Below are positions 1 through 11,398 of a stretch of DNA of 64,000 bases, piece by piece; position 1 is the first letter of the stretch; each line of letters starts with the position of its first letter. Source of the stretch: Mantis religiosa (lineage: Eukaryota; Arthropoda; Insecta; Mantodea; Mantidae). The DNA lies in the NCBI GenBank assembly GCA_030765055.1, contig CM060953.1, positions 185,574,768 to 185,638,767 of the forward strand, given 5' to 3'. The translations under genes were made by a program, and so were the position numbers. The notes beneath the pieces are model-generated. The model was not told the DNA's origin. It ran no database searches and saw nothing but the letters and a program-made list of their open reading frames with translations.

Positions 1-560
1 TGTTACGTACGATGTTCTGATGTTTTGATAGTCGAACTGTACTGTACTTAGATAATACATAGTAACCTAAAAACAAATGAGACACTATGTCTCAAATTAT
101 CAACATCCTTTATGTTACCTGTATTACAGACTCTGCATTTCTCAGCACCTTCTTGCAGGCAGCGATGGTGTTGTCTCGGTGTATATGTATCCCATGGTTA
201 GCTGACATTGTGTGGCTGTGATTCACAACAACATCCTGTAGCACATGTTCCATTAGCATTTCATATCACCACAAGATCCTGTCACTGCAACACCGACAAC
301 TTCCCGCGTGATAAGTCAAACTTCTGCTGCAACAGGTGAATCTCCCGGCTCACAGATCTGCTAACTAATCTCACTCACAACTGATAATTTGTTTTGTTAT
401 CAGGTGCCTGCCCTTGTAGACCGTATAACGTCCGCAATGACGTCACAAATCCATAATGTCGGTGCCCAAGTTTGCATGTAAACAGCGCTTAAAGGAGAAG
501 TTATCTATGGTTAGGATATTTCAGAAATAAGTAACATATTACTGTGTGATATGCATTTCA
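1..560. other. No recognised feature
   Basis: AT-rich sequence without a convincing reading frame, tRNA-like box or repeat. The 108-bp array begins abruptly near 561 with no SINE head in front of it. Confidence 0.5.
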
Positions 561-2727
561 TCATCTTTTCATTCTTCCGCCGATATGATTTAACACTGGA
601 GCTTTTCCCTTATCCTGAAAGATGAATATCTGGTAACTCTAAGCTCTATGTACCCTGTACTCATTTGAACATCATTTCATTCATCGTCCGATATGACTTA
701 ACGTTGGAGGTTTCCCCTTATCCTGAAAGATGAATATATTGTAACTCTAAGCTCTATGTACCCTGTACACATTTTAACATAATTTCATTCATCGTCCGAT
801 ATGTCTTAACGTTGGAGGTTTTCCATTATCCTGAAAGATGAATATCTGGTAACTCTAAGCTCTATGTACCCTGTACTCATTTGAACATCATTTCATTCAT
901 CGTCCGATATGACTTAACGTTGGAGGTTTTCTGTTATCCTAAAACATGAATGTCTGGTAACTCTAAGCTCTATGTACCCCGTACTCATTTGAACATCATT
1001 TCATTCATCGTCCGATATGACTTAACGTTGGAGGTTTTCTCTTATCCTGAAAGATGAATGTCTGGTAACTCTAAGCTCTATGTACCCTGTACTCATTTGA
1101 ACATCATTTCATTCATTGTCCGATATGACTTAACGTTGGAAGTTTTCCCTTATCGTGAAAGATGAATATATGGTAACTCTAAGCTCTATGTACCCTGTAC
1201 ACATTTGAACATAATTTCATTCATCATCCGATATGACTTAACGTTGGAGGTTTTCCATTATCCTGAAAGGCGAATATATGGTAACTCTAACCTCTATGTA
1301 CCCTGTACTCAATTGAAGATCATTTCATTCATCATCCGATATGACTTAACGTTGGAGGTTTCCCCTTATCCTGAAAGATGAATATCTGGTAACTCTAAGC
1401 TCTATGTACCCTGTACTCATTTGAACAACATTTCATTCATTGTCCGATATGTCTTAACGTTGGAGGTTTTCCTTTATCCTGAAAGATGATTGTCTGGTAA
1501 CGCTAAGCTCTATGTACCCTGTACTCATTTGAACGTCATTTCATTCATTGTCCGATATGACTTAACGTTGGAAGTTTTCCCTTATCGTGAAAGATGAATG
1601 TATGGTAACTCTAAGCTCTATGTACCCTGTACTCATTTGAACATCATTTCATTCATTGTCCGATATGACTTAACGTTGCAGGTTTTCCTTTATCCTGAAA
1701 GATGAGGGTCTAGTAACTGTAAGCTCTATGTACCCTGTACTCATTTGAACATCATTTCATTCATCGTCCGATATGACTTAACACTGGAGGTTTTCCCTTA
1801 TCCTGAAAGATGAATATCTGGTAACTCTAAGCTCTATGTACCCTGTACTCATTTGAACATCATTTCATTCATTGTCCGATATGACTTAACGTTGGAGGTT
1901 TTCCCTTATCCTGAAAGATGAATATCTGGTAACTCTAAGCTCTATGTATCTGTACTCATTTGAACAACATTTCATTCATTGTCCGATATGACTTAACGTT
2001 GGAGGTTTTCCCTTATCCTGAAAGATGAATATCTGGTAACTCTAAGCTATGTACCCTGTACTCATTTGAACATCATTTCATTCATCGTCCGATATGACTT
2101 AACACTGGAGCTTTTCCCTTATCCTGAAAGATGAATGTCTGGTAACTCTAAGCTCTATGTACCCTGTACTCATTTGAACATCATTTCATTCATCCTCCGA
2201 TATGACTTAACGTTGGAGGTTTTCCCTTATCCTGAAAGACGAATATTTGGTAACTCTAAGCTCTATGTACCCTGTACTCATTTGAACATCATTTCATTCA
2301 TCGTCCGATATGACTTAACACTGGAGCTTTTCCCTTATCCTGAAAGATGAATGTCTGGTAAGTCTAAGCTCTATGTACCCTGTATTCATTTGAACGTCAT
2401 TTCATTCATCGTCCAATATGACAAAGTTGAAGGTTTTACTTTATCCTGAAATATTGTCTGGTAACTCTAAGCTCTATGTACCCTTGACTCATTTGAACAT
2501 CATTTCATTCATCGTCCAATATGAGTTAAATTTGAAGGTTTCACCTTACTCTGAAAGGTGAATGTTTGGTAACTCTAAGCTCTATGTACCCTTCACTCAT
2601 TTGAACATTATTTCATTCATCGTCTAATATGACTTAAGGTTGAAGTTTTTTTTTATCCTGAAAGATGAATGTCTTGTTACTCTAAGCTCTATGGACCCTT
2701 GACTCATTTGAACATCATTTCACAACC
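561..2727 (+). repeat. 108-bp minisatellite array derived from the SINE-A body (about 20 units)
   Basis: About twenty head-to-tail copies of a 108-bp unit. Each unit holds GGTAACTCTAAGCTCTATG, then CATTTGAACATCATTTCATT, then CGTCCGATATGACTTAACG, then GGAGGTTTTCCCTTATCC. The same blocks in the same order form the body of full SINE-A copies (for example 12525-12767), so the unit is SINE-derived. The last three units are more diverged (after about 2350), and the first starts mid-unit. Because 108 is divisible by three, the array gives 36-residue repeating frames; these are not proteins. No tRNA-like head is visible here, unlike the other two arrays. Confidence 0.93.
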
Positions 2728-3404
2728 ACTTGGTTGTCATTTCTAGCTTATATTTGAATATTCGTATCTCATTCATTGCCGGGCTTCCTTTTGCTTTAAT
2801 TTTTCTCGTGTGTGTTCCCTATTTTCCATTGTTATTCTACCTTACTCCTAAGTAAGAATTACTTATTCATTGACCACTTCTACCTTGAAAATCATTGGGT
2901 AAAATGTAGAGGACTGCCCAGAGTTATTGAAAGATAAGATATATTGATATGGCGTCAGCAGAGGGCGTGACGTACAAGCATATTTAACAAACTGCCAAAC
3001 CGATATCTTAAAAGCTGTTATCTGAGCCCCGAAATAGCGTAAAATAAAGTACTTGACACTCCTTCAGAGATTATTGTATTGATTTATGAGGCTTTGGTAG
3101 ATTCAAAGTAATTTCCGTATGTAATCAATATTAAATGAGTATTAGTGCAATATATCTCCCACATGAAATGCCTGGATTTTACACTGCTGTAACTTAAAAA
3201 TAATCTGGTATTTTGGATATGATTAGACTATAAATATTGATGGAGTATTGTTAAGCTTCCATTAGACACCTACACCGTGACTTCCTTGATATCGAATCCC
3301 AATAGATACGTGATGACATTGTGAAGACACGTATTTTCCATCATATTGGGATGATAGACAATCAATCACCTTTTTCTTTACGTGTGGAAAAATACGTCAC
3401 CTCG
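2728..3404. other. No recognised feature
   Basis: AT-rich flank between the 108-bp array and the hAT element. I see no gene or repeat in it, apart from the 8-bp TCTGAGAG at its right edge that serves as the hAT target duplication. Confidence 0.5.
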
Positions 3405-3412
3405 TCTGAGAG

Positions 3413-4741
3413 CAGTGGCGGCTGGTGGATTAAATTATTGGTGGTGCACAAATGAAAAATAAAATACAGAGTAGTAGTGACTCACCTATTTATACAGATT
3501 CTCTGCTGTACTCTCCTTAGACCTGGCGAATCTATCGATAACTTTTGCGTTGAAGTCGCTGATCTTCATAACAAAATCTCTCTCAATTGAAAGCATTGCT
3601 AATGCTGACAATCGGTCCTGTGACATTGTGTTCCTAAGGAAAGTTTTTATTCTTTTTAAAGTTGAGAAACAGCATTCTGCTTCAGCGGTAGACATTGACA
3701 TAGTTAACAGTACTCGGAGGAGTTTGACATATTCGCTGAATGTAGCCCATAAATTGTTTTCCTTATTGAAGTCCATCAAGCACAAAGCGCCGGACATTCC
3801 ACGAAATTCCTCTCGACTGTAAATTACAGTCAGTTCTCTACGAATTTTTGTTCCAAGGACAAAAGGATAGAACCTTATTGTTTCTCTAAGGGAATCCTCT
3901 GGAAATGTCTTAGAAATTTTCTTGATGAGACAAAATTGAGGCTACCATAAGCCCCGTGAAGCTAAATCTGTCCTTTGCTTCTCTAAGAATGCCACATACT
4001 TCAAGAGCTTCTCTTCTTTTCACATCATGATCTTCTATTCTTCTCCTCTTAATTGCAGTTTCTTCGTGTTCCTCGATATCCACGCTATTTCTTACCTTTT
4101 GCACTTCCTTTTTAAATGCGTTTAGCTGGGCGAAGGCAAACGTTGCATTGCAGTCTCGTTTCTGCAGCTGATTGTACAAAATGTCCACATGGGACATGAT
4201 CTTGTATCGTAGAAGAAAGACAGCCAGAATACAAAATTATAATCTTCCAAAGTGGCCATAAACCCAGAATCCTGAACAAGTGTGGCGTTGTTGTTTAACA
4301 GAGCTTTCTTCTGAATAACCTCCATGCATTTAATTGAATTCTCCCTGTGTTCGAAAAGCAGAGCACACAGAAGCTAAGCCTGAAGGTCACGCTATAGCCG
4401 TTGCTAAGAGTAGGAGGAGCTAGGTTTATAACCCTCTATTTAAGCAATGTATAAGAAGCCGCTCCCATCTCTTCACCTTCCCGCAAACCCCTCAGAGAGC
4501 CTACATTTGGGCGAAATCTTAGGTTAACTCTTCGCTGAAAACCTGCGGCTCCTACAGCTAATCACTGTTTATTTCGACTTCTGCGGTCATGGGCAGCTAC
4601 AGACGATAAGCGTAATTGAAACATGTTTGTATATAAAACAATGCAAACAAGTATAGCTTTAATGTGCCAAATGCACCTGTTGTATATTCACAATCAGTGG
4701 GTGTAGCGCAAACCTGCAACCTTATGGAGGAACCGCCCCTG
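3413..4741 (-). mobile_element. hAT transposon, shortened copy with 8-bp target duplication
   Basis: The ends are CAGTGGCGGCTGGTGG at 3413 and, on the other strand from 4741, CAGGGGCGGTTCCTCC: imperfect terminal inverted repeats of the CAG(T/G)GGCGG type usual for hAT elements. The flanks are an exact 8-bp duplication, TCTGAGAG at 3405-3412 and 4742-4749, the length hAT transposases make. At 1.33 kb it is far shorter than an autonomous element and keeps only C-terminal transposase coding (3486-4325, minus). It is therefore an internally deleted copy that would need a transposase supplied elsewhere. Confidence 0.88.
3486..4325 (-). pseudogene. hAT transposase C-terminal remnant (ZMYM1-like lineage)
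   Basis: Reading the minus strand, the first open part (4325 to about 4200) shifts frame near 4205 into a second part (4197-3910). After a degraded stretch, a third part follows (3797-3486) with TAEAECCFSTLKRIKTFLRN and DRLSALAMLSIER. That is the hAT C-terminal dimerisation region as found in transposases related to ZMYM1. An intact protein would be several hundred residues longer at the N terminus, with the zinc finger and the catalytic core; both are missing. Two or more frame breaks mean it cannot make an active enzyme. It lies wholly inside the 3413-4741 element and shares its orientation. Confidence 0.8.
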
Positions 4742-5116
4742 TCTGAGAGTATCTGTTATTCCACTCGCGGTTGGCAGTTTACCACTTCAAACGCACGGGG
4801 AAGAAACAATCTGTGATGGACTGTGAGATGCTGTTTTTACACTTTACAGAGCTTCTCGTGCTAATCAAGGGCACTGTGAATGTGCCAGTTTGTAAAGATA
4901 TACTCTCTGCTACTGCAATTCTCTTCCAGAGTGGACACACTGCTGTTCCCAAAGTTCCTTCAATTTACCTTTATTTAAAGAGTCCTCCCTTCCATTATGT
5001 CCATGGAATGTCATTTGTCTACTTCCCTAAAGGGATATTGTGTAAAAATCCTGTTAAGCTTAACATTCTCATTGTATTTTACAATATATAGACGTGAGAT
5101 TTCCTGAAGATCTGCA

Positions 5117-5569
5117 ATATTGTGATATACTCACTTTGTTTAGTAAGGTCGAGTCGCCGCCAGGCGTCCGGCTCCGTTTGACTGGTTGGAAATCTTAGTA
5201 GTAGTGCTTCTACGACAACAAATGGTAGCTGTGATCTAGCCAGCCATGAAAAGGATCTAGAGCTGGCTGACCGGGAGATGTTGGATCGACTTTAGCTTTT
5301 GTTACATCTCACCGCGCCTGTGAAATGTTATATTGTATTGTGTTTAAATTGGAATAAAAGAGGTATGTGGATTTCAGGAAGAATGTGTATTTGATTGTGA
5401 AGTGTCCCGTATCTTCTAGGTTTTAATGTGGGTAATTTGACCTCTCACTCTGCGAGTTGTGTTCCCCAGTGGTATCCTTGGAATGGTTCAACCATTTGGT
5501 TCATAACGGCATATTGAAATATTTCCCGGGATATCACTTAGACTAAACAAAGTGATTATATCACAATAT
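5117..5569. mobile_element. Short inverted-repeat element (MITE-like), 453 bp
   Basis: A 28-bp arm at 5117-5144 (ATATTGTGATATACTCACTT and on) is repeated inverted at 5542-5569 with one mismatch. No coding frame lies between the arms, although an AATAAA-like site occurs near 5352. I could not see a convincing target duplication, so the superfamily is unknown. It could be a MITE or a fragment of a larger element. Confidence 0.5.
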
Positions 5570-6017
5570 CTTAGTGTTTTTTCCCAACTCCTTCAATCCG
5601 ACACAGTTATGTTCCTCATACCAAAGAGTCTTAAATGTACTGGTGTATTTTAAAGATTTTCCACCGCAACATAGCACTGGGGTTGACTTACAGACATATA
5701 CCACGTCGTGTTTGTCATCAATTTTTCCATAAAGAAAAAGGTTGCTTGGAAAATGGAATACACCAAGTCGGGTGATGGATTCATTGTAAATCCCTTAAAT
5801 ATGGAAAAAATTAAACACTTGACACATCAGACAATAATCACTGATCACATAAAAAATTACATTTTTACACAGGATGCAAGTTGACAATAAACAGTAGCAC
5901 ATGACTCTCGGGGCTCCTTCACTTCTACCAACAGCTTCCTTTTCAAATAAATGAAAAAGTAGGAAGAAGGCCCTGTTTTGTGTTGGCAACACGAATTGGT
6001 GCGAAGTATATGGCTTC
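5570..6017. other. No recognised feature
   Basis: AT-rich flank between the inverted-repeat element and mariner-1. It has one short open frame on the minus strand with no recognisable motif. Confidence 0.45.
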
Positions 6018-6209
6018 TACGGACTGTTCAATAAAGAATGATCATAACTTTTTTACGGTCATAAATTTTCGCACTAAAATTCAATCTTATTATATTCTCT
6101 TAGCTTAATGGAAACAAAAACGCCGTGGTAGTTTCATTGTTGGTACTCCTGGTTCCCGCCTGTAAGAACCAGGCAAGTTCAGACATGTTCAGTATCGCCT
6201 ACCGTTGCA

Positions 6210-7535
6210 ATGGAGGTAACACGCGAGGAACAATATGCGGATTTGAAATTCTGCGTTCGTCTCAACAAATCTTCAGTTGAGGCCTATACAATGTTACAGG
6301 AGGCCCATGCAGAGTCTGTTGTTCCCTACAGCACAGCTCGAAGGTGATTTAAAATGTTTAAAGAGGGGAGACAATCAATTTCAAAGGAAGGTGGACACGG
6401 TGCTCCAGTTACTGCTCTTACGGAAGAAAACATCAACACTGCTGCTGTCATTGTGAGAGAGGATCGAAGAATTACCATAAGATCACTTTCTGAAATACTG
6501 AACATTTCACTGGTGCCACCCACACGTTGTTTTTTGTGTAATTTACGTCCTCCAACGTTAAGTCATATCGGGCGATGAGTGGAATGGGTGAAGTGATTCT
6601 CAAATGAGTCCGACGTCCATAGAGCTTAGAGTTACCTGACATTTGTCTTTTTAGGATAAGGGAAAACCCGGGAAAAACAGTATCCAGGTAACTCGCCCTG
6701 ACCGAGATTCGAACACGGGACTTCTAGAACGTGAGGCAGACACGCTAGCACCAGGGTACCGAGGGGGTGGTGACAGAGACATTACTCATGATACGTGTTT
6801 GTGCGCGATGGGGTCCAGGACTGTTGATTCCGGAACAAAAGGACATTCGCATGCAGCTCTGCATGCAGTTAAAGTTGATGTTAGAGGAAGATCCGGAGTT
6901 TCTTTCAAACGTAATCACTGCTGATGAAACTTGGCTACATCATTTTGATCCTGAGAGCAAACAGCAAAGCTCAGCGTGGAAATTTCCTTCATCACCAACT
7001 CCCAAAATAGCAAAGGTGGGTGCTTCTGCTGCGAAAGTTATGGTCATCTCATTCTTTGATATTCATGGAATGGTTTATGAGCATGCTGTACCTGCACACA
7101 CATCAGTAAAGGGATGTACTGAAATATTGCAAGTCCATATCAGGCGCAAAAGACCACATTTCCGTGAAACAGGCTGGATGCTGCACCACGATAATGCGCG
7201 GCCGCATGTTGCCAAAGTTGTTGCTGAATATCTTGAAAAAATCAACGTGAAGTGCATCCGTCACCCCCCTATAATCCGGATTTAGCCCCATGTGACTTTG
7301 TTCTATTCCCTAACTTGAAGAAACGCCTTCGTGGGAGGTATTATCCATCATCAGAAGCAGTGGTGAAGGCTGCGGAGGCGATTTTGAAGAATCTCTCAAA
7401 AACGGCTTCCAGTATGGCTTTGAAGGCTGGCAGAAACGCTGGGACAAGTGCATGTCGTTCAGGGAAGACTATTTTGAGAAGGACCATCGAAATTATGAGG
7501 ATGAGTAAAGGTACGGTTTCAAAAAAAAAAAAAAA
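6210..7535 (+). pseudogene. mariner-1 transposase (DD34D), broken
   Basis: From the ATG at 6210 the frame begins MEVTREEQYADLKFCVRLNK, the N-terminal helix-turn-helix of mariner transposases, but meets a stop after about 45 codons (near 6347). The HTH part continues to about 6525, where a SINE-A interrupts it. After the SINE the catalytic domain resumes with ITADETWLHHFDPE (first D), HHDNARPH (second D) and, in a shifted frame, PDLAPCDFVLFP (third D). The second and third D are 34 residues apart, so this is the DD34D mariner class. The enzyme would cut and paste the element at TA sites in the nucleus. Stop, frameshift and insertion leave it dead. Confidence 0.88.
6532..6765 (-). mobile_element. 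SINE-A inserted in mariner-1
   Basis: Minus-strand SINE-A. The tRNA-like B box lies near 6708-6720 (GAGATTCGAACACGG as read on the plus strand), and the body ends in the GGAGGACGTAAATTAC-type tail near 6540. Flanking TGGTGCCA and TGGTGACA (7 of 8) may be a decayed target duplication. It splits the mariner HTH region, so it is younger than the mariner. Confidence 0.85.
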
Positions 7536-7571
7536 AAAAAAAAAAGATCATTCTTTATCGAACAGCCCTCG

Positions 7572-8554
7572 AATGAAACGAATCTGTAGCTATGGTAACC
7601 AGCAATGCATCTGTCTCTCCAAGCTCTCCTCACCCACGACATGTGTTACGGTCACCTTGGGCGTTTAATAACGAATCGCTAGTCGGAAAGTAAGCTAGCT
7701 GTATTATCGACACGCAGGCGCCAAGAGAGCGGCTCCATTACAAGAACTTGGAGAACTTTTATAATTGAAAATTAAATGCTAGACATAAAACCTAACCATG
7801 TAAGTTTTTCAAAACCAAGTAAGTTTCTTCGCGATTCAAACACATCAAGGAAGAAATGTCCCTAGTGTATAGGTGTACTGTTATTCAGTGAAGCGTGACT
7901 GTGACAGCTTTCTCGCTCGTACCACCTAAATACGGCAGGCACTGCCTAAAACTTTTCTAAACTCTGCAACGAAACTGCAAATGTTCCGTTAAAATGCATA
8001 CTTTGACTTCTGTTATCCGCGTAATATAGTTTCCGCTTAACCAGGGGTGCGTTGAAGGCATGCATTTCCCCAGTGAAGGGCTATACGTTTGATAACAAAC
8101 AAGCATGCAGATCTTGACAACGTGGGCGAAGTTGGCACACCTGCCAAAAATCACTCACTCGACGTACATACAAATCCTTCCGGCAAGGACTTCTCTCATC
8201 CCACTTTTTGTTTCTAACTTAGCCTGCAAACAGTTGTACAACTTCTTCCGCCCTCTATAGTGACACATCCACGGCGAAGTTTCTCTGCGTTAGATCAATA
8301 TCTATATACCAAGTTATTTACAGTTTGTTCATACAACTTCGAGAGCCTACGTCAGTTTGTGTTTTAACAAAGTTGTGTACCCATGACTACAGAAAAACCT
8401 GTCATGTTCCTTAGATGTATCAGCCAGTTTTCCTTCGTATCTTCCCACATTTTAATACATTATCTTTAGGGTCCTTGTGGCTTTTATGACTACGCAAGTT
8501 CTAGAGATCATAGACAAAATCTAAAGATGAAACACTGATATGATGCTGAACTCA
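7572..8554. other. No recognised feature
   Basis: About 1 kb between mariner-1 and the next SINE. I found no motif-bearing frame and no repeat shared with the rest of the window. Confidence 0.45.
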
Positions 8555-9646
8555 CGCTTAAGGTGCCTGTGTGTCTGCCTCACGCTCAAGGTCCCAGTTT
8601 GAACCTCTATCACGGTGAGTTATTTGGATAAGGTTTTTACCGGCGTTTTCCCTTATCCTTAAAGATAAATACCGGATAGCGCTAAGCTCCATGACCCTGG
8701 CCTCATTTGAGGATCATTTCATTCATCGTCCCTTAAGAAAACGTTGGAGGTTTTCCCTTATCCTGAAAGATGAATGTCTGGTAACTCTAGGCTCTATGTA
8801 CCCTGTACTCATTTGAGCATCATTTCAATCATCGTCCGATATGACTTATCGGTAGAGGTTTTCCCTTATCCTGAAAGATGAATGTCTGAAAACTAAGCTC
8901 TATGTACCCTGTACTCATTTGAACATGATTTCATTCATCGTCCGATGTGACTTAACGTTGGAGGTTTTACCTTATCCGGAAAGATGAATGTCTGGAAACT
9001 CTAAGCTCTATGTACACTGTATTCATTTGAACATCATTTCATTCATCGTCCGATATGACTTAACGTTGGAGGTTTTCCCTTATCCGGAAAGATGTATATT
9101 TGGTAACTCTAAGCTCTATGGACCCTTTACTCATTTGAACATCATTTCATTCATCGTCCGATATGACTTAACGCTGGAGGTTTCCCCTTATCCTGAAATA
9201 TGAATGTCTGGTAACTCTAAGCTCTATATACCCTGAACTCATTTCAACATCACTTCATTCAACGTCCGATATGACTTAACGTTGGAGGTTTTCCCTTATC
9301 CTGAAAGATGAATGTCTGGTAACTCTAAGCTCTATGTACCCTGTACTCATTTGAACATCATTTCATTCCTCATCCGATATGACTTAACGCTGGAGGTTTT
9401 CCCTTATGCGGAAAGATAAATTGGCTGGTAACTCTAAGCTCTATATACCCTGAACTCATTTCAACATCATTTCATTCAACGTCCGATATGACTTAACGTT
9501 GGAGGTTTTCCCTTATCCTGAAAGATAAATGTCTGGAAACTCTAAGTTCTATGTGCCCTGTACTCATTTGAACATCATTTCATTCATCGTCCGATATGAC
9601 TTAACGTTGGAGGTTTTCCCTTATCCTGAAAGATGAATGTCTGGCA
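8555..9646 (+). repeat. SINE-A whose body expanded into about eight 108-bp units
   Basis: The left end (8555-8640) is a SINE-A tRNA-like head with a decayed B box near 8591-8606, followed by the usual GTGAGTTATTTGGATAAGG linker. The body then enters tandem 108-bp units at about 8745 and runs to 9646, where the last unit breaks off. Head and array are continuous, so the array formed inside an inserted SINE. Units carry GGAGGTTTTCCCTTATCC at the joint, whereas a single SINE has GGAGGACGTAAATTAC there. Confidence 0.9.
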
Positions 9647-10263
9647 GCTTAAATGCCAATGACCCTGTCCCCGCTCAAACTAAGAGAAACCTTATGTCAA
9701 TAGAAGCAATGCTCGGTCTAGCCTCAGTTTTGAGCATGAGATTTACTCTCAGGGTATTCATGGATATATATGGGGGTAATGATGACACCGATAACACTGG
9801 AATCCAAGTTTAACACTCGTTTAGAGACTTCTTCTCTTGTTTATAATTGCCGAATATGGGAAACCAATCTATATTACGGTCTGGAGCTACCGTATATGCA
9901 GCCCATATTACGCGATAACACTTCGTTAATTGCGCTGGAACAAATACGTTCCTTCTCGGATCACGTCTGTCCACACGGACAGTCAGTCCAGCTGATTTCT
10001 TTCAAGCAACTTTGTTATTCACACCAAAATTTCCCTACTCAAGTCGATCTTTTGTCACATGTGAACATTTGTGTCTTTTATTACGGTCATCATTTACTAA
10101 AGAGGGGTCGAGGAAGGCCACTTCTATTCAAGTGGCGACCCTGGGACCGCCTGTGATGATAGCTTTCCCTTCTCATCGTAAATTACTAAACAAAGTTCTG
10201 TTCCACATTTAACAAATACACCCCATGCTCCTATATAATTTACTGAATCCCTAATTTTGGTAT
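9647..10263. other. No recognised feature
   Basis: No recognised gene. A 128-codon open frame at 9770-10156 shows no family motif and overlaps another frame; I do not treat it as a gene. Confidence 0.4.
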
Positions 10264-10350
10264 CAACCCTGGGCTCATTTGGACATCATCTCATTCATTG
10301 TCCGATATGAAACTTGGAGGTTTTTCCTTATTCCGAAATATGAATGTCTA
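10264..10350 (+). repeat. SINE-A/108-bp repeat, left half of an interrupted copy
   Basis: Matches the repeat from the CCCTGGGCTCATTTGGACA block through an array-type joint (TTGGAGGTTTTTCCTTATTCC) to GAATGTC. The repeat then stops at TA (10349-10350), where the Tc1-like element begins. Its continuation is at 12783-12870. Confidence 0.8.
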
Positions 10351-10385
10351 ATCTCTGTTTCATATAACCTTGCCCCCGCTGACAT

Positions 10386-11375
10386 GTATGACTCCTCCAG
10401 AGACACCTGCGTCTCACAAAAGAGTGGTGTAGGCGTTGGCGGATGTCTGTAAATCCGGACAAAAGCCACGCAATTCTTCTTACAAAACGCCACAGCCCCG
10501 CTGACTGCCCTAACTTCCACTTTAGAGGCCGAAGGATAGAGTGGACTAATTCCATCAAGTACCTGGGCGTTCAACTTGATAGAGGCCTAACTTTCCGCGG
10601 ACACACCAGGGAACTATCGTCACGGGTACTGGGGACTATTGCCTCTCTGTACCCAATGCTGGGTTCGGGCTCAATGCCAGTCCGCTTAAAGCTACACCTC
10701 TTTCGAGCGCTGATAATCCCACTCATGTTGTACGGCTGTGAAACCTGGGGCATGGCTGCCGATAGCTGGATAGCATACCTTCAGCGTGCACAGAATAGAG
10801 GACTCCGATCTATCTATGATGTGGGCCGTTCTTTCCCCGTGAGGTTGCTTCACGAAGCTTCTCTTCTCCAATACGTGGAGGACGAAATTAGGCGCTGGGT
10901 GACAAAATTTTACGCTGAAATTCCAGCACAAAGAAGCGCCCTGATTCGGTCTCTAGGAGATTACAACGCTACGAGACGCCGCTTCAGGCTTTACCGGGAC
11001 CCCGTATGGCATGCGGGCACCCGAGGTAACAAAGGAGTTAATCCTTACAGCAGCATAAGCTGAATTTAAAAAATCTCCAAATGAGTTGTTTGGCTACAAA
11101 ATTTAACCCACTTTAGCTAAAAAAAAAAAAAAAAAAAAACAAACACCAGGGTGTAAAAAAAAAAAAAAGTGGGTTGGCATCCTGTACAAAATTAAAGAGG
11201 AGCAAAAAGCTACCTTAAAAAATTTCCTCAACAAAATTATCCCACCTCATCCTGTAACCATCAAAATTATCAACCTGCGGTCAGACCCAAATCATGGGTG
11301 GTTACGCAGTGAAAACCTGCTGGCTGTTAACAGCCTGTCAGTATTCGACTTGGACTTGGACTTGTATCACTGCTC
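10386..11375 (+). mobile_element. LINE fragment (Jockey-like) inside Tc1-like copy A
   Basis: A 5'-truncated non-LTR retrotransposon piece. It holds the C-terminal part of the reverse transcriptase ORF, then a 3' region with two A-rich tracts (11120-11140 and 11157-11168), and ends in repeated ACTTGG units near 11350-11366. Copy B shows the uninterrupted site: the TIR runs from ACATGTAT straight to GCAACTACC, which in copy A are about 1 kb apart. No clear target duplication is visible. Confidence 0.82.
10389..11063 (+). pseudogene. LINE reverse transcriptase, C-terminal fragment
   Basis: The open frame reaches upstream of the first ATG (10443) to the truncation point, so it is a 5'-cut copy and not a gene starting at 10443. 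Visible are WRMSVNPDKSHAILLTKR, then IKYLGVQLDRGLTFRGH (the F/IxYLGV motif after the polymerase core), LYGCETWGMA and a C-terminal region ending at the TGA at 11061. The catalytic YADD block lies further upstream and is lost. The order fits Jockey-clade ORF2 proteins, which reverse-transcribe their own RNA at a nicked target. The remaining 200-odd codons are uninterrupted, so this insertion is fairly young, but it is non-functional. Confidence 0.85.
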
Positions 11376-11398
11376 GAGCAACTACCTTCCCCCTCAAC

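Larger units (their letters stand above)
6020..7571 (+). mobile_element. mariner-1, copy 1, interrupted by a SINE-A
   Basis: The terminal inverted repeats are GGACTGTTCAATAAAGAATG near 6021 and GGCTGTTCGATAAAGAATG read on the minus strand from about 7568. A TA sits at the left edge (6018-6019); the right TA has decayed. The second copy of the family (29732-30643) shows the same ends with TA on both sides. The interior is a transposase relic split by a SINE-A at 6532-6765. About 25 consecutive A residues lie just inside the right end (from 7521), in place of a short A run in copy 2. Confidence 0.87.

Noticed and set aside
2135..2350. Repeating 71-residue frames in the 108-bp arrays (also at 8988-9203)
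   Set aside because: 108 is a multiple of three, so the tandem unit gives repeated frames by arithmetic. Other units carry stops in the same frame.
561..2727. CRISPR-like regular array
   Set aside because: Units are contiguous with no spacers, diverge throughout, and derive from a SINE in an animal genome.
9770..10156. 128-codon frame as a host gene
   Set aside because: No motif, overlaps another frame, and no splice or coding signature.
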